From Desulfurispora thermophila DSM 16022 (lineage in GTDB: Bacteria > Bacillota > Desulfotomaculia > Desulfotomaculales > Desulfurisporaceae): a stretch of DNA of 64,000 nt. Below are positions 9,259 to 16,683 of this stretch, piece after piece (positions within the stretch are counted from its first letter, which is position 1; each line of letters starts with the position of its first letter). Made by a program: the position numbers and the translations under genes. The DNA lies in contig NZ_AQWN01000002.1 in NCBI RefSeq assembly GCF_000376385.1, positions 124,115-188,114 on the forward strand, in the 5' to 3' direction. The notes under the pieces are model-generated. The model was given only the letters and a program-made list of their open reading frames with translations, searched no databases and was not told the DNA's origin.

Positions 9259-9299
9259 CAGGTAGCTGCTGTTCGGCAGCTGCCTGTTTATATTTTTTA
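9259..9299 (+). terminator. intrinsic terminator after the penicillin-binding protein gene
   Basis: Stem CAGG-T-AGCTGC / GCAGCT-G-CCTG with loop TGTTCG, followed by a T-rich tail ending in six Ts. Confidence 0.85.
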
Positions 9300-9353
9300 A
9301 ATATTGTGCTATATTTATTGTGTTCGAAAACCTTACAAAAAGGGGTCCTGCCT

Positions 9354-9887
9354 GTGCAATTGACCGCGGAAGAAAAACAGTTGGCTGTGGAAACCGCCAG
9401 ACGGGTGGCAGCTTCCCACCGGCCGGGAAAGGGCAGCCTGATCCCTGTCTTGCAGGAGATCCAGGCGGATCTGGGTTACGTTCCTGCTGTTGCCATGCAG
9501 GAAGTGGCGCAGCTATTGAACGTACCGGCGGTGGACGTTTACGCTGTGGTAACCTTTTACAACCAGTTCCGCCTTACACCGCCCGGCCGGCGGCAGGTCA
9601 AGGTGTGTATGGGAACCGCCTGTCATATGAAGGGCGGACAGATCATTCTGGAGTCCTGGGAGCGGCGCTTGAACATCAAAGTGGGTGAGACAACGCCCGA
9701 CCGGGAATACAGTTTGGAGAGGGTAGCCTGTGTGGGTTGTTGTACCATGGCACCGGTAGTGCTGGTGAATGAGGAAGTGCACGCCAAAGTTACCCCCACC
9801 CGGGTGGACGGATTGCTTTTCGCTCATCAGTTGGCAAAAGAGCAGGTGGAAGGGGGGAAGGCCATTGAACAGGGCGGCAATGATTGA
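9354..9887 (+). CDS. NADH dehydrogenase 24-kDa-type [2Fe-2S] subunit (HndA/NuoE-like)
   Basis: A 177-residue thioredoxin-like [2Fe-2S] protein. The four cluster ligands are C85-x4-C90 (KVCMGTACHMKGG) and C126-x3-C130 (ACVGCC). Such subunits pass electrons between the flavin subunit and partner clusters in NADH-dependent hydrogenases, formate dehydrogenases and complex I. GTG 9354 behind AAGGGG is chosen over an upstream TTG because the family starts near this point. It overlaps the next gene by 8 bases, so the two are translationally coupled. Confidence 0.93.
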   Translation: MQLTAEEKQLAVETARRVAASHRPGKGSLIPVLQEIQADLGYVPAVAMQEVAQLLNVPAVDVYAVVTFYNQFRLTPPGRRQVKVCMGTACHMKGGQIILESWERRLNIKVGETTPDREYSLERVACVGCCTMAPVVLVNEEVHAKVTPTRVDGLLFAHQLAKEQVEGGKAIEQGGND

Positions 9888-11775
9888 GCAAAACCTGGCC
9901 AGGTTGGTGCAGGAGGCCGCCGGGCGTTACGGAGATGGGAAAGAAACGCCGGTGGTTATGGTGGGGGCGGCTACCTGCGGCCGGGCGGCCGGCGCACTGG
10001 CCGTGCTGGACGCGGTAAGTCAAACTGTACAGCGGCTGGGTTTACCGGCCGAGGTGCGCGAAGTAGGCTGCCTGGGACATTGCTATGCCGAGCCGCTGCT
10101 GGTGGTGGCCAAACCCGGCTGGCCGGCGGTGGCTTACGGTTATGTGGACGAAGGTACGGCCGGGCGGATTGTGGAGGATTTTCTGGTCAATGACGACCCC
10201 TGTATAGAGTTTGCTCTGGCCGCTCTGGAGCCCAACGAACTCATACCCACCTTTGCCGATTTTGCCCGGGGTGCCTGTGAGCAAAAAGTGGTGTTAGAAA
10301 AGTGCGGCCTGATTGACCCGCAGAACATTGATCACTACCTGGCTACGGGTGGTTACGCGGCGTTGGCCCGCTCTCTGATGCAGGAGCCGGAGGCCGTGCT
10401 GGAGGAAATTGTGCGTTCCGGGCTGCGCGGCCGGGGGGGAGCCGGCTTTCCCACCGGGCGGAAATGGCAGACCTGCCGGGAAGCCGAGGGCGAAATTAAA
10501 TATTTAATCTGCAACGCCGATGAAGGAGATCCCGGCGCTTTTATGGACCGCACCATATTGGAGTCCAACCCCCACCTCCTGTTGGAGGGAATGGTGATAG
10601 CCGCCCATGCTATTGGGGCCACGCAGGGGTATATCTATGTGCGGGCCGAATATCCGCTGGCCGTGCAGCGCCTGCAGACAGCTATAAAGCAGGCCCGGAG
10701 CAAGGGGTTGTTGGGTGAAGATATTCTGGGCAGTGGTTTTGGCTTTGACATTGCTGTTTTCCAGGGGTCGGGGGCTTTCGTCTGCGGTGAGGAAACCGCC
10801 CTGATTGCTTCCCTGGAGGGTGAGCCAGGGCTACCCAGGGTGAGGCCGCCCTTCCCGGCCCAGGCCGGGTTGTGGGGACGCCCCACGGTGATCAACAACG
10901 TCAAGACGTTGTCCTATGTGCCGCATATCATCAGCAAAGGAGCGGACTGGTTCCGCTCCCTGGGCAGTGAACAAAGTCCGGGTACGGCCATTTTTGCCCT
11001 GGCCGGCAAGGTGGTCAACACCGGTCTGGCCGAGGTGCCCATGAGCACCACATTGCGCCAGCTCATTTTCGAAGTAGGTAGCGGTATAGCCAACGGCCGG
11101 CAGTTCAAGGCGGTGCAAATTGGCGGGCCGTCCGGTGGTTGCCTCCCGGAAGAGGTGTTGGATACGCCCATTGATTTCGACAGCCTGCGGCAGGCCGGGG
11201 CCATGATGGGGTCGGGCGGGTTGGTGGTGCTGGACCAGGATGATTGCATGGTGGAAATCGCCCGCTTCTTTTTGGACTTCACCCGCCAGGAATCCTGCGG
11301 CAAGTGCACATTCTGTCGTCTGGGCACCGAGCAGATGGTACGTATTTTGGATCGCATCACACGCGGTCAGGGTCGCCCCGAGGATCTGGATTTACTGGAA
11401 AACCTGGCCCGGTCAGTGCAGGCCGGTTCACTTTGCAACCTGGGGCGCACGGCGCCCAACCCGGTGCTGAGCACGCTACGTTATTTCCGCCATGAATATG
11501 AAGCGCACATCAAGGAAAAACGTTGTCCGTCTCTCATGTGTAAAGATTTGATCGCTTACTACATTCTGCCCGACAAGTGCGAGCGCTCCTGTGACGCCTG
11601 TGTGGGCAGTTGTCCTGTGGAAGCCATTGCCAATAATGAAGACCGCATTAAGGTGATTGACCAGGCTAAATGTGTCAAGTGTGACAGTTGTCGCGTTGCC
11701 TGTCCACCCCAATATTCTGCTGTGGTAAAGCTGTCGCCGCCTGATGCGGTGCCGGGAGGGGGTGGCGTGAAGTGA
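9880..11775 (+). CDS. NADH-binding flavoprotein subunit (HndC/NuoF-like)
   Basis: A 631-residue subunit of the bifurcating-hydrogenase type. Domain order: N-terminal thioredoxin-like [2Fe-2S] domain (GAATCGRAAGA, GCLGHCYAEP); FMN/NADH-binding core (GLRGRGGAGFPTGRKW, CNADEGDPGAFMDR, SGAFVCGEETAL); SLBB-like region; [4Fe-4S] helical domain (ESCGKCTFCRLG); and two C-terminal [4Fe-4S] ferredoxin motifs (CDACVGSCPVEAI, CVKCDSCRVACPP). It oxidises NADH or reduces NAD and relays electrons through the two flanking subunits. ATG at 9880 is internal to the end of the preceding gene. The extra ferredoxin tail is typical of HndC/HydB rather than respiratory NuoF. Confidence 0.95.
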   Translation: MIEQNLARLVQEAAGRYGDGKETPVVMVGAATCGRAAGALAVLDAVSQTVQRLGLPAEVREVGCLGHCYAEPLLVVAKPGWPAVAYGYVDEGTAGRIVEDFLVNDDPCIEFALAALEPNELIPTFADFARGACEQKVVLEKCGLIDPQNIDHYLATGGYAALARSLMQEPEAVLEEIVRSGLRGRGGAGFPTGRKWQTCREAEGEIKYLICNADEGDPGAFMDRTILESNPHLLLEGMVIAAHAIGATQGYIYVRAEYPLAVQRLQTAIKQARSKGLLGEDILGSGFGFDIAVFQGSGAFVCGEETALIASLEGEPGLPRVRPPFPAQAGLWGRPTVINNVKTLSYVPHIISKGADWFRSLGSEQSPGTAIFALAGKVVNTGLAEVPMSTTLRQLIFEVGSGIANGRQFKAVQIGGPSGGCLPEEVLDTPIDFDSLRQAGAMMGSGGLVVLDQDDCMVEIARFFLDFTRQESCGKCTFCRLGTEQMVRILDRITRGQGRPEDLDLLENLARSVQAGSLCNLGRTAPNPVLSTLRYFRHEYEAHIKEKRCPSLMCKDLIAYYILPDKCERSCDACVGSCPVEAIANNEDRIKVIDQAKCVKCDSCRVACPPQYSAVVKLSPPDAVPGGGGVK

Positions 11776-12413
11776 GCAGGGTGACACTGACTATCGATGG
11801 AATGACTGTTCAGGCCCGGGCCGGGCAAAAGCTGTTGGCTGTGGCCCTGGAAAACGGTATCTTTATACCCCATCTGTGCAGCGACGGCGACCATGCCCAC
11901 CCGCCGGCCGCCTGCCGGTTGTGCTTTGTGCAGGTGGAAGGAATGCCGGCGCCCGTGCCAGCCTGCACCCTGCCGGTGACCGGGGGCATGGTGGTGCACA
12001 CACGCAGCGAAGCGGTGGACAAACTGGTGGCGGCCGGTTTTGCCCTGATCATGTCGGCGCACCGCCTGGAGTGCAAGAGCTGTGCCAAAAATGGCAACTG
12101 TGCACTGCAGGAAATTGCCAAAAAAAGAGGTCTGCGTTTAAGACCCAAAGGCCTACCCCTGCTGGAAAGAGATCTGCCGGTAGACGACAGCCACCCGCAG
12201 TTGCTCTATGATCCGGGTAAGTGTGTGCTCTGCGGGCGTTGTGTGCAGGCCTGCCGCCAGCAGGGCAGCGGTGTGTTGGGTTTTGTGCGGCGCGGTTTTG
12301 CGCGGCGCATGAGCACTTTTGCTGAACAGCCTCTGGGCAGCTCCGGCTGCAGCGGTTGTCTGGCTTGTGCAAAGGTATGCCCGGTGGGGGCGCTGGTGGT
12401 TAAAGAAAACTAA
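11772..12413 (+). CDS. HndD/NuoG-like iron-sulfur subunit lacking the hydrogenase domain
   Basis: A 213-residue iron-sulfur protein equal to the N-terminal third of HndD or NuoG. It has a plant-type [2Fe-2S] domain (CSDGDHAHPPAACRLC), a His-Cys [4Fe-4S] motif (H-x3-CKSCAKNGNC) and two [4Fe-4S] ferredoxin motifs (CVLCGRCVQAC, CSGCLACAKVCP). It then stops where HndD would continue into the H-cluster catalytic domain; no such domain occurs nearby. The start is GTG 11772, overlapping the preceding stop by 4 bases. The module may dock with a formate dehydrogenase, hydrogenase or ferredoxin partner encoded elsewhere (inference). Confidence 0.9.
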   Translation: MSRVTLTIDGMTVQARAGQKLLAVALENGIFIPHLCSDGDHAHPPAACRLCFVQVEGMPAPVPACTLPVTGGMVVHTRSEAVDKLVAAGFALIMSAHRLECKSCAKNGNCALQEIAKKRGLRLRPKGLPLLERDLPVDDSHPQLLYDPGKCVLCGRCVQACRQQGSGVLGFVRRGFARRMSTFAEQPLGSSGCSGCLACAKVCPVGALVVKEN

Positions 12414-12422
12414 TGCCGCTAA

Positions 12423-12478
12423 AAAAGGGTTCTCCATGCGGCTGAAGGTGCAGCCGGGGAGAACCCTTTTGCTTTATT
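12423..12478. terminator. bidirectional terminator between convergent genes
   Basis: A 13-bp arm AAAAGGGTTCTCC pairs with GGAGAACCCTTTT around a GC-rich inner hairpin. T-rich tails occur on both strands, so it can serve the NADH module (plus) and the Cys-rich gene (minus). Confidence 0.85.
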
Positions 12479-12926
12479 TTTTATAAGCGGCGGCCAGGCT
12501 GGCGGCCAAATCGGGGTTTAACTCCTTGATCTTGGCCAGGTACATAAAGACGCTGCCCGGATAATCCACACTCTCGGGCAGGACGCAATGTTCCAGTGTG
12601 TGGCGAACCAGCGCGATCACGCAGTCGCTGTTGTGATTGTCCCGGCATTCTTTGCACTGCCGGCAGGTTTCGGCCAGAGCCGGGGCAATGGTGTCGTGAT
12701 AATAGGGTTTGAAATCATTCTTGGGTATGAGCTGCTCTCCGCCGGGGATATTGTAGCAGTTTTTGCTCCGGGCAAACTCCAGCACCTTGCGGGCATAGCC
12801 GATTAAACAGGCCGATTTTTGGCACTGGCCGGTTTCCTGCAGGTCACATTGCGCACAGATGTCCTGCAGCGGCTTGAGCAGGGCGTTAAAGTCAAAGGCA
12901 TTGGTTTTGGTTTGGCTGGCGCTCAT
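12474..12926 (-). CDS. Cys-rich protein of unknown function, operon with sulfite-reductase-like gene
   Basis: A 150-residue soluble protein with ten or so Cys arranged in clusters: CAQCDLQETGQCQKSAC near the N-terminus and CRQCKECRDNHNSDC in the middle. These could bind Fe-S clusters or zinc. I do not recognise the family. It follows the sulfite-reductase-like gene by 12 bases with its own GAGAGGT ribosome site, so the two are cotranscribed. It could be a redox partner for that protein (inference from operon and Cys content only). Confidence 0.75.
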   Translation of the reverse strand: MSASQTKTNAFDFNALLKPLQDICAQCDLQETGQCQKSACLIGYARKVLEFARSKNCYNIPGGEQLIPKNDFKPYYHDTIAPALAETCRQCKECRDNHNSDCVIALVRHTLEHCVLPESVDYPGSVFMYLAKIKELNPDLAASLAAAYKK

Positions 12927-12938
12927 ATTTTCTACCTC

Positions 12939-13649
12939 TCATTCCTGCAGGAATTTCATGAAGTCAGCGGCGGGCTTTTCCGGTTCGCCCTCTGTCAGTT
13001 CGGTAGGGGGCAAAAACTTGTCCAATCCCACCCGCTGGATAGTGCGGCCCAGCTTCTCCCGCGGTTGGCCCAGTTCCCTAAAACGGGCCAGGACGTGATC
13101 AAGCAATTTTTGCGCTTTTTCTCCGCTCACCCGGCGGGCGATGAGCTGGCCGTGCAAGGGGTTTTTGCTGCCGCCGATGCCGCCGATAATCACATCATAC
13201 ACATCCTGCCCGCTGGCCATCAGGCCGAAATCGGCGCAGTGCGGGTCAACGCAACCGCGCGGGCAACCGGCTACGGCAATTTTGAAATCCTTGGGAACCT
13301 CCTGCCCCAGATATTTGTCCTGCAATTCAATGGCCAGGTCCAGGGCATTGGCAATGGCCCGCGGGCAAAGGGCGGCATTGCCCGCACAGCCCTTTACCGC
13401 CCGTACCACATTGCCGTAGGGGGAAACTTGCAGGCCCAGACTTGGCAAGCCGGCCAGGAGAGCCGGTACCTTTTCGGATGGCAGGACCACCACCATGGTT
13501 TGCCGGCTGGTCATTTTCACTCGAAAAGTCTGTACCTCCTGTACCAGCCGGGCCAGGCCGGCCAGTTGTTCCGGTGTCAGCACGCCGCAGGCGGCTACCA
13601 GATCCACGGCCACCAGGCCGCACTTTTGGGCAAAAATCCCTTCTCCCAT
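12939..13649 (-). CDS. small nitrite/sulfite reductase-like siroheme [4Fe-4S] protein
   Basis: A 236-residue single-module protein: a ferredoxin-like half-domain (TSRQTMVVVL in the substrate/siroheme region) followed by the siroheme-[4Fe-4S] motif. The cluster Cys are in KGCAGNAALC and AGCPRGC. The second pair has the standard C-x3-C spacing, but the first pair is C-x6-C instead of the usual C-x5-C. Small members of this family are proposed assimilatory-type sulfite reductases or related reductases; the substrate here is unknown. ATG follows AGAGGTG on the minus strand. First gene of a two-gene operon. Confidence 0.85.
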   Translation of the reverse strand: MGEGIFAQKCGLVAVDLVAACGVLTPEQLAGLARLVQEVQTFRVKMTSRQTMVVVLPSEKVPALLAGLPSLGLQVSPYGNVVRAVKGCAGNAALCPRAIANALDLAIELQDKYLGQEVPKDFKIAVAGCPRGCVDPHCADFGLMASGQDVYDVIIGGIGGSKNPLHGQLIARRVSGEKAQKLLDHVLARFRELGQPREKLGRTIQRVGLDKFLPPTELTEGEPEKPAADFMKFLQE

Positions 13650-13797
13650 AAAAAAACACCTCTTTATCCCTGATAAGAAGAACGTTATGGTGAATAACCA
13701 TTAATTGGTTATATGGTTATTATTATAAAATAAAAAACTGGCCTTGTGGCAGCTTTTTTTGCTTGCATATCCCGGGTGAGCAGTCCGCTTTGATTTG

Positions 13798-13826
13798 TTG
13801 ACGGTGTTTTGTCCCGGTGCTATAGT
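13798..13826 (+). promoter_or_regulatory. sigma-A promoter for the usp-crcB operon
   Basis: TTGACG at 13798-13803, 17-bp spacer, TATAGT at 13821-13826. The predicted start near 13833 leaves about 18 bases of leader before the TTG start codon, too short to hold a fluoride riboswitch. Confidence 0.85.
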
Positions 13827-13850
13827 TAGAGGGACAGGGGGTGCAGACAA

Positions 13851-14333
13851 TTGTCCGGCAAAATTCTGGTAGCTTTTGACGGTTCAGAACAGGCAGTTTT
13901 GGCCGTGCGTTGGGCGGCCCGCATGCAGCGCTTGCTGCCGCAGACCGCATGCATCGTGCTGGCGGTGGTCAGTTTTACCGGCGAGGAAGCCGCCTTTCTG
14001 GGGGCCAGCGCCGGCGCTATCGAACAGGCCCGGGAAAAACTGCAGGAAAGGCTGAATGCTGCTGTGTGCGATGCTTTCCCCGCCGGAACCCGGTCCTGCA
14101 GTGTGGTGTTGCGGGAAGGAGATCCGGGACGGGAAATTCTTAAATACGCGGCAGAAAATGCCGTCAGCCACATTGTGCTGGGTTCGCGGGGACTGGGTGG
14201 TATAAAAGGTGCTCTGCTGGGTAGCGTCAGCAGCCGGGTGATACGGGAAGCTGCCTGTCCGGTTACGGTAATCAACCTCCGGGCGGCACAGTATCTGGCC
14301 GGGGAGAGGGAAGAACATGACAATCATCATTAG
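13851..14333 (+). CDS. universal stress protein (UspA family, ATP-binding type)
   Basis: A 160-residue Usp domain. The N-terminal strand ILVAFDGSEQA and the C-terminal motif GSRGLGGIKGALLGSVS (G-x2-G-x9-G-S) mark the ATP-binding subclass. The role is generally protective during stress; no specific partner is known. TTG 13851 lies behind AGGGGGTG. The 3' end overlaps the first crcB gene by 17 bases, so it is the first gene of a three-gene operon with the fluoride-channel pair. Confidence 0.92.
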   Translation: MSGKILVAFDGSEQAVLAVRWAARMQRLLPQTACIVLAVVSFTGEEAAFLGASAGAIEQAREKLQERLNAAVCDAFPAGTRSCSVVLREGDPGREILKYAAENAVSHIVLGSRGLGGIKGALLGSVSSRVIREAACPVTVINLRAAQYLAGEREEHDNHH

Positions 14334-14733
14334 TGTAGGCTTTGGCGGTGTGCTGGGGGCGCTGGCCCGTTACGGCATTTCATTGCTGCTGAACTCGCGG
14401 GGAGTATTACCCTGGGGTACCCTGGCGGTCAACCTGCTGGGCAGCTTTTTGCTGGCCTTTTTTTTGACAGTGGTGTTGCAGCACTTTTACCACTACACCT
14501 GGTTGGCTCCGGCCGTAGCTACCGGTTTTATCGGTTCTTTCACCACATTTTCCTCTCTCAGTGTGGAATTGGTCAGGTTGTCCGTTAACCAACCGGCAGT
14601 GGCGTTGCTCTACCTGCTGGCCAGCTTTGGGCTGGGTCTTTTGCTGGCCTTTGGGGGTAGGCGATTGGGCGACCGGGTGGCTGCGCGTCTGGATGAACAG
14701 CGGGAAAAGCATTTATATGGGCAGGAGGAGTGA
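14317..14733 (+). CDS. crcB: CrcB/Fluc fluoride channel subunit 1
   Basis: A 138-residue four-helix membrane protein of the CrcB family, which exports fluoride as a dimer. Family motifs seen: GFGGVLGALARYGIS, GTLAVNLLGSFLLAF (the Asn-rich pore helix) and GFIGSFTTFSS (the Phe-box). ATG 14317 lies inside the end of the usp gene. A second crcB follows after 3 bases. Paired genes usually encode antiparallel heterodimers (family knowledge). Confidence 0.93.
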   Translation: MTIIISVGFGGVLGALARYGISLLLNSRGVLPWGTLAVNLLGSFLLAFFLTVVLQHFYHYTWLAPAVATGFIGSFTTFSSLSVELVRLSVNQPAVALLYLLASFGLGLLLAFGGRRLGDRVAARLDEQREKHLYGQEE

Positions 14734-14736
14734 CAG

Positions 14737-15099
14737 TTGAACCAGATTCTTTGGGTGGCCGCCGGTGGGTTTGCCGGTGCAGTATCCCGCTATCTGGTGA
14801 GCAAGTATACCGCGCGCTACTGGCGGGGCAACTTTCCTCTGGGCACTTTTCTGATCAATGTTGCCGGTAGCTTTTTACTGGGGCTGCTTTTATTGCACCC
14901 CGCCCTGACCGGCAGGCTGTCCGGGCAACTTGCTACAGGACTTTCGGCCGGTTTTCTAGGCGCTTTTACCACCTTTTCCACCCTGGAGTTTGAAACACTG
15001 CAACTATTGGAAAAAGGACACTGGCGCACGGCAGCGCTTTATGTGGTCGGCAGTTTTGCCCTGGGCTTCAGCGCGGCCTGGCTGGCCTGGCGGCTGTAA
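14737..15099 (+). CDS. crcB: CrcB/Fluc fluoride channel subunit 2
   Basis: A 120-residue CrcB paralogue with four membrane helices and the same signature stretches (GGFAGAVSRYLVS, GTFLINVAGSFLLG, GFLGAFTTFST). It is clearly diverged from the upstream copy, as expected for the second, oppositely inserted subunit of a heterodimer. TTG 14737 lies behind GCAGGAGGAG. It is the last gene of the operon. Confidence 0.92.
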   Translation: MNQILWVAAGGFAGAVSRYLVSKYTARYWRGNFPLGTFLINVAGSFLLGLLLLHPALTGRLSGQLATGLSAGFLGAFTTFSTLEFETLQLLEKGHWRTAALYVVGSFALGFSAAWLAWRL

Positions 15100-15121
15100 T
15101 TTTGGGGGATAATAATAAAAC

Positions 15122-15160
15122 TTACCCCGGCCATTGCAGGTACGACCGGGGTAAATTTAT
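15122..15160. terminator. inverted repeat between convergent genes, probable terminator
   Basis: 9-bp perfect arms TTACCCCGG / CCGGGGTAA with a 15-base loop and a short AT-rich tail, in the gap between crcB and the convergent ATPase gene. Confidence 0.65.
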
Positions 15161-15217
15161 GCCGTATTTTAATGGTGATGATGAAAGTTCACAGCGGATA
15201 AAATCTAAACTGTAGAT

Positions 15218-16336
15218 TCAGTTGCCCTTTCCCTGTTCCGCCGCGTAGCCCAGGATGCGCTGCAGGATGGCCTGGCGGCGGGCGGCGATGGCGGTAAAGT
15301 CCATGGCCGGAATGTAGTAAGTTTCCATGTGGTCGTGCTCGGCTTTGGCCCGGGCGATGTATTCCACGGCCAGCTCCATGCAGCGGCGGTACATCTCGCG
15401 GGCGGTGGTTTTTTCCGCCAGATACTGTTCGTTAAGCACGGGGTTGACAAACTGCATGGTGTCAATCACCGTGTCCTGCGGCTTGGGCTGGTAAAAGTGC
15501 GGTTCCACCGAGTTGATAATGGCCACATCCAGGGCCGGGATGACCAGATGTTCCACCTGGGAGGGGGTTAAGGCACAGTGGTAGGCCTCCACATGAAAAC
15601 CGCGCATCATGGCGGCATCTTTTAAGCGGGCCACCAGGGTGGTTTTGCCCGTGCCATCGTCGCCGCTGATAATATACCGCTTGCCCAGGTGGCCGACAAT
15701 GGTTTCCAGGTGGCTGACCGGGCCCAGGGGAGTAATGGCGGTGGCAAACAGGTGCCGGGCGCGCGGTTTTTCGGTCTGCCGCTCTTGGCCGTCAAATATT
15801 TCATGCACCAGTTCCAGGCACAGTTTATCCAGTCCGCCGGTGTCCAGGGCCTGGGTGTCCTGGTAGTAAGACTCCACCTCGTCCAGGAAGAGTTTTGCCG
15901 CGGCCAGGTAGCTGTAGGCGCGCCGGAAAAGCCGCCCCACCTCCCGGTTGCTGGCCAGGATTTCTTTTTTGTGCCGGCGCAGGTTTTCCTCGTCCCAATA
16001 ATCGCCCAAATGGACTATTTCATCCACGGCCCCCGGGTTTTTGGGGTCCACCACATGCGGCGCCGTGCCATCCAGCAAAGCTACACCGATGGCGGGGATG
16101 ACCACGCCGTCCAGCGAGTTGTTGTCGGATGAGCAGCAATGGAATTCCACATTGTAACCCTTTTCCAGCATGGCCTCGCCGATCTTGCGCATAAATGTAC
16201 TCTTGCCAACACCCGGCCCACCTTTAATTACAAAAATGCGTGTGGCATCGGCTTCAATAATGTAGTCGTAGAAAGAGTAAAATCCCTGGGAAGTATTGCC
16301 GCCGGGAAAAACTTTTTTCAATCTGCCCTGTGCCAT
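15218..16336 (-). CDS. tandem P-loop ATPase of unknown role (PRK06851-like)
   Basis: A 372-residue protein with two NTPase halves. The first Walker A is GGPGVGKST (about residue 39) and the second is SGDDGTGKTT (about residue 220). Each half continues with a similar strand pattern (EFHCCSSDNNSLDGVVIPA and EAYHCALTPSQVEHLVIPA), so it arose by internal duplication. It belongs to a conserved Firmicutes family whose function I do not know. It is monocistronic, with a long leader at 16383-16479 that folds into a closed structure ending in a T run (minus strand), suggesting attenuation control. Confidence 0.8.
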   Translation of the reverse strand: MAQGRLKKVFPGGNTSQGFYSFYDYIIEADATRIFVIKGGPGVGKSTFMRKIGEAMLEKGYNVEFHCCSSDNNSLDGVVIPAIGVALLDGTAPHVVDPKNPGAVDEIVHLGDYWDEENLRRHKKEILASNREVGRLFRRAYSYLAAAKLFLDEVESYYQDTQALDTGGLDKLCLELVHEIFDGQERQTEKPRARHLFATAITPLGPVSHLETIVGHLGKRYIISGDDGTGKTTLVARLKDAAMMRGFHVEAYHCALTPSQVEHLVIPALDVAIINSVEPHFYQPKPQDTVIDTMQFVNPVLNEQYLAEKTTAREMYRRCMELAVEYIARAKAEHDHMETYYIPAMDFTAIAARRQAILQRILGYAAEQGKGN

Positions 16337-16382
16337 TATTTGCCCTGACCTCCTCCGAGTTTAGACATTTTGCCAGGCAAAC

Positions 16383-16479
16383 AAAAAAGCACCATGAGGG
16401 AAGCCCATAGCTCTTCACGGCGCCGTTGCCTGAAGAATATACCCGGTATAGATATATGCGCCGGGAGGGTTTTAGGTGC
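16383..16479 (-). promoter_or_regulatory. candidate structured leader/attenuator of the tandem ATPase gene
   Basis: Read on the minus strand, GCACC (16479-16475) pairs with GGTGC (16393-16389), enclosing further complementary segments (CGGCGC with GCGCCG, CTTCA with TGAAG, GAAG with CTTC). The closing arm is followed at once by six Us (16388-16383), 47 bases before the start codon. This looks like a ligand-responsive or terminator-type leader. I could not match it to a known riboswitch by eye. Confidence 0.45.
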
Positions 16480-16500
16480 AAGAAAAGAATATAGGTGAGG

Positions 16501-16655
16501 CCGGTTGATAGCCGGAGTCGATTGGTGTATTTTCCCTCTCACCCAGGCTAACGACATTTGCATAGTATAAGGCCAAAGAATATCTGCGGGCAGCGCGGCC
16601 AGCTTGGCGCCCGGCATGGCGTAAGCCAATGCCGGTGTCAAAACTGGCCGCTTTT
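16501..16655 (+). promoter_or_regulatory. structured asnB leader ending in an intrinsic terminator
   Basis: Three stems precede asnB: CCGG/CCGG (16501-16515); nested GTCG/CGAC and GGTG/CACC (16517-16555); and GCGGCCAG (16595-16602) with CTGGCCGC (16644-16651), enclosing a CCGGCA/TGCCGG stem capped by TGGC-GTAA-GCCA. The last is followed by TTTT 29 bases before the start codon. It resembles a transcription attenuator. No T-box consensus or ANTAR hexaloop is present. Confidence 0.5.
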
Positions 16656-16683
16656 GCATTGTCGCAGGGCTGGGGGAGATAAA

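Noticed and set aside
9295-9330. Rex-type redox operator before the NADH module
   Set aside because: TTGTG elements are present but only as direct copies, not the inverted TTGTG-N8-CACAA arrangement.
13739-13765. Terminator at CTGGCCTTGTGGCAG plus T run
   Set aside because: Stem has a bulge and only five pairs, and no gene ends there on either strand.
13650-13850. Possible fluoride riboswitch upstream of the crcB pair
   Set aside because: No crcB-motif consensus is visible and the sigma-A promoter leaves only about 18 leader bases.
16480-16683. T-box or ANTAR leader for asnB
   Set aside because: No AGGGTGG-type T-box sequence and no hexaloop with A1/G4; kept only as an unassigned attenuator.
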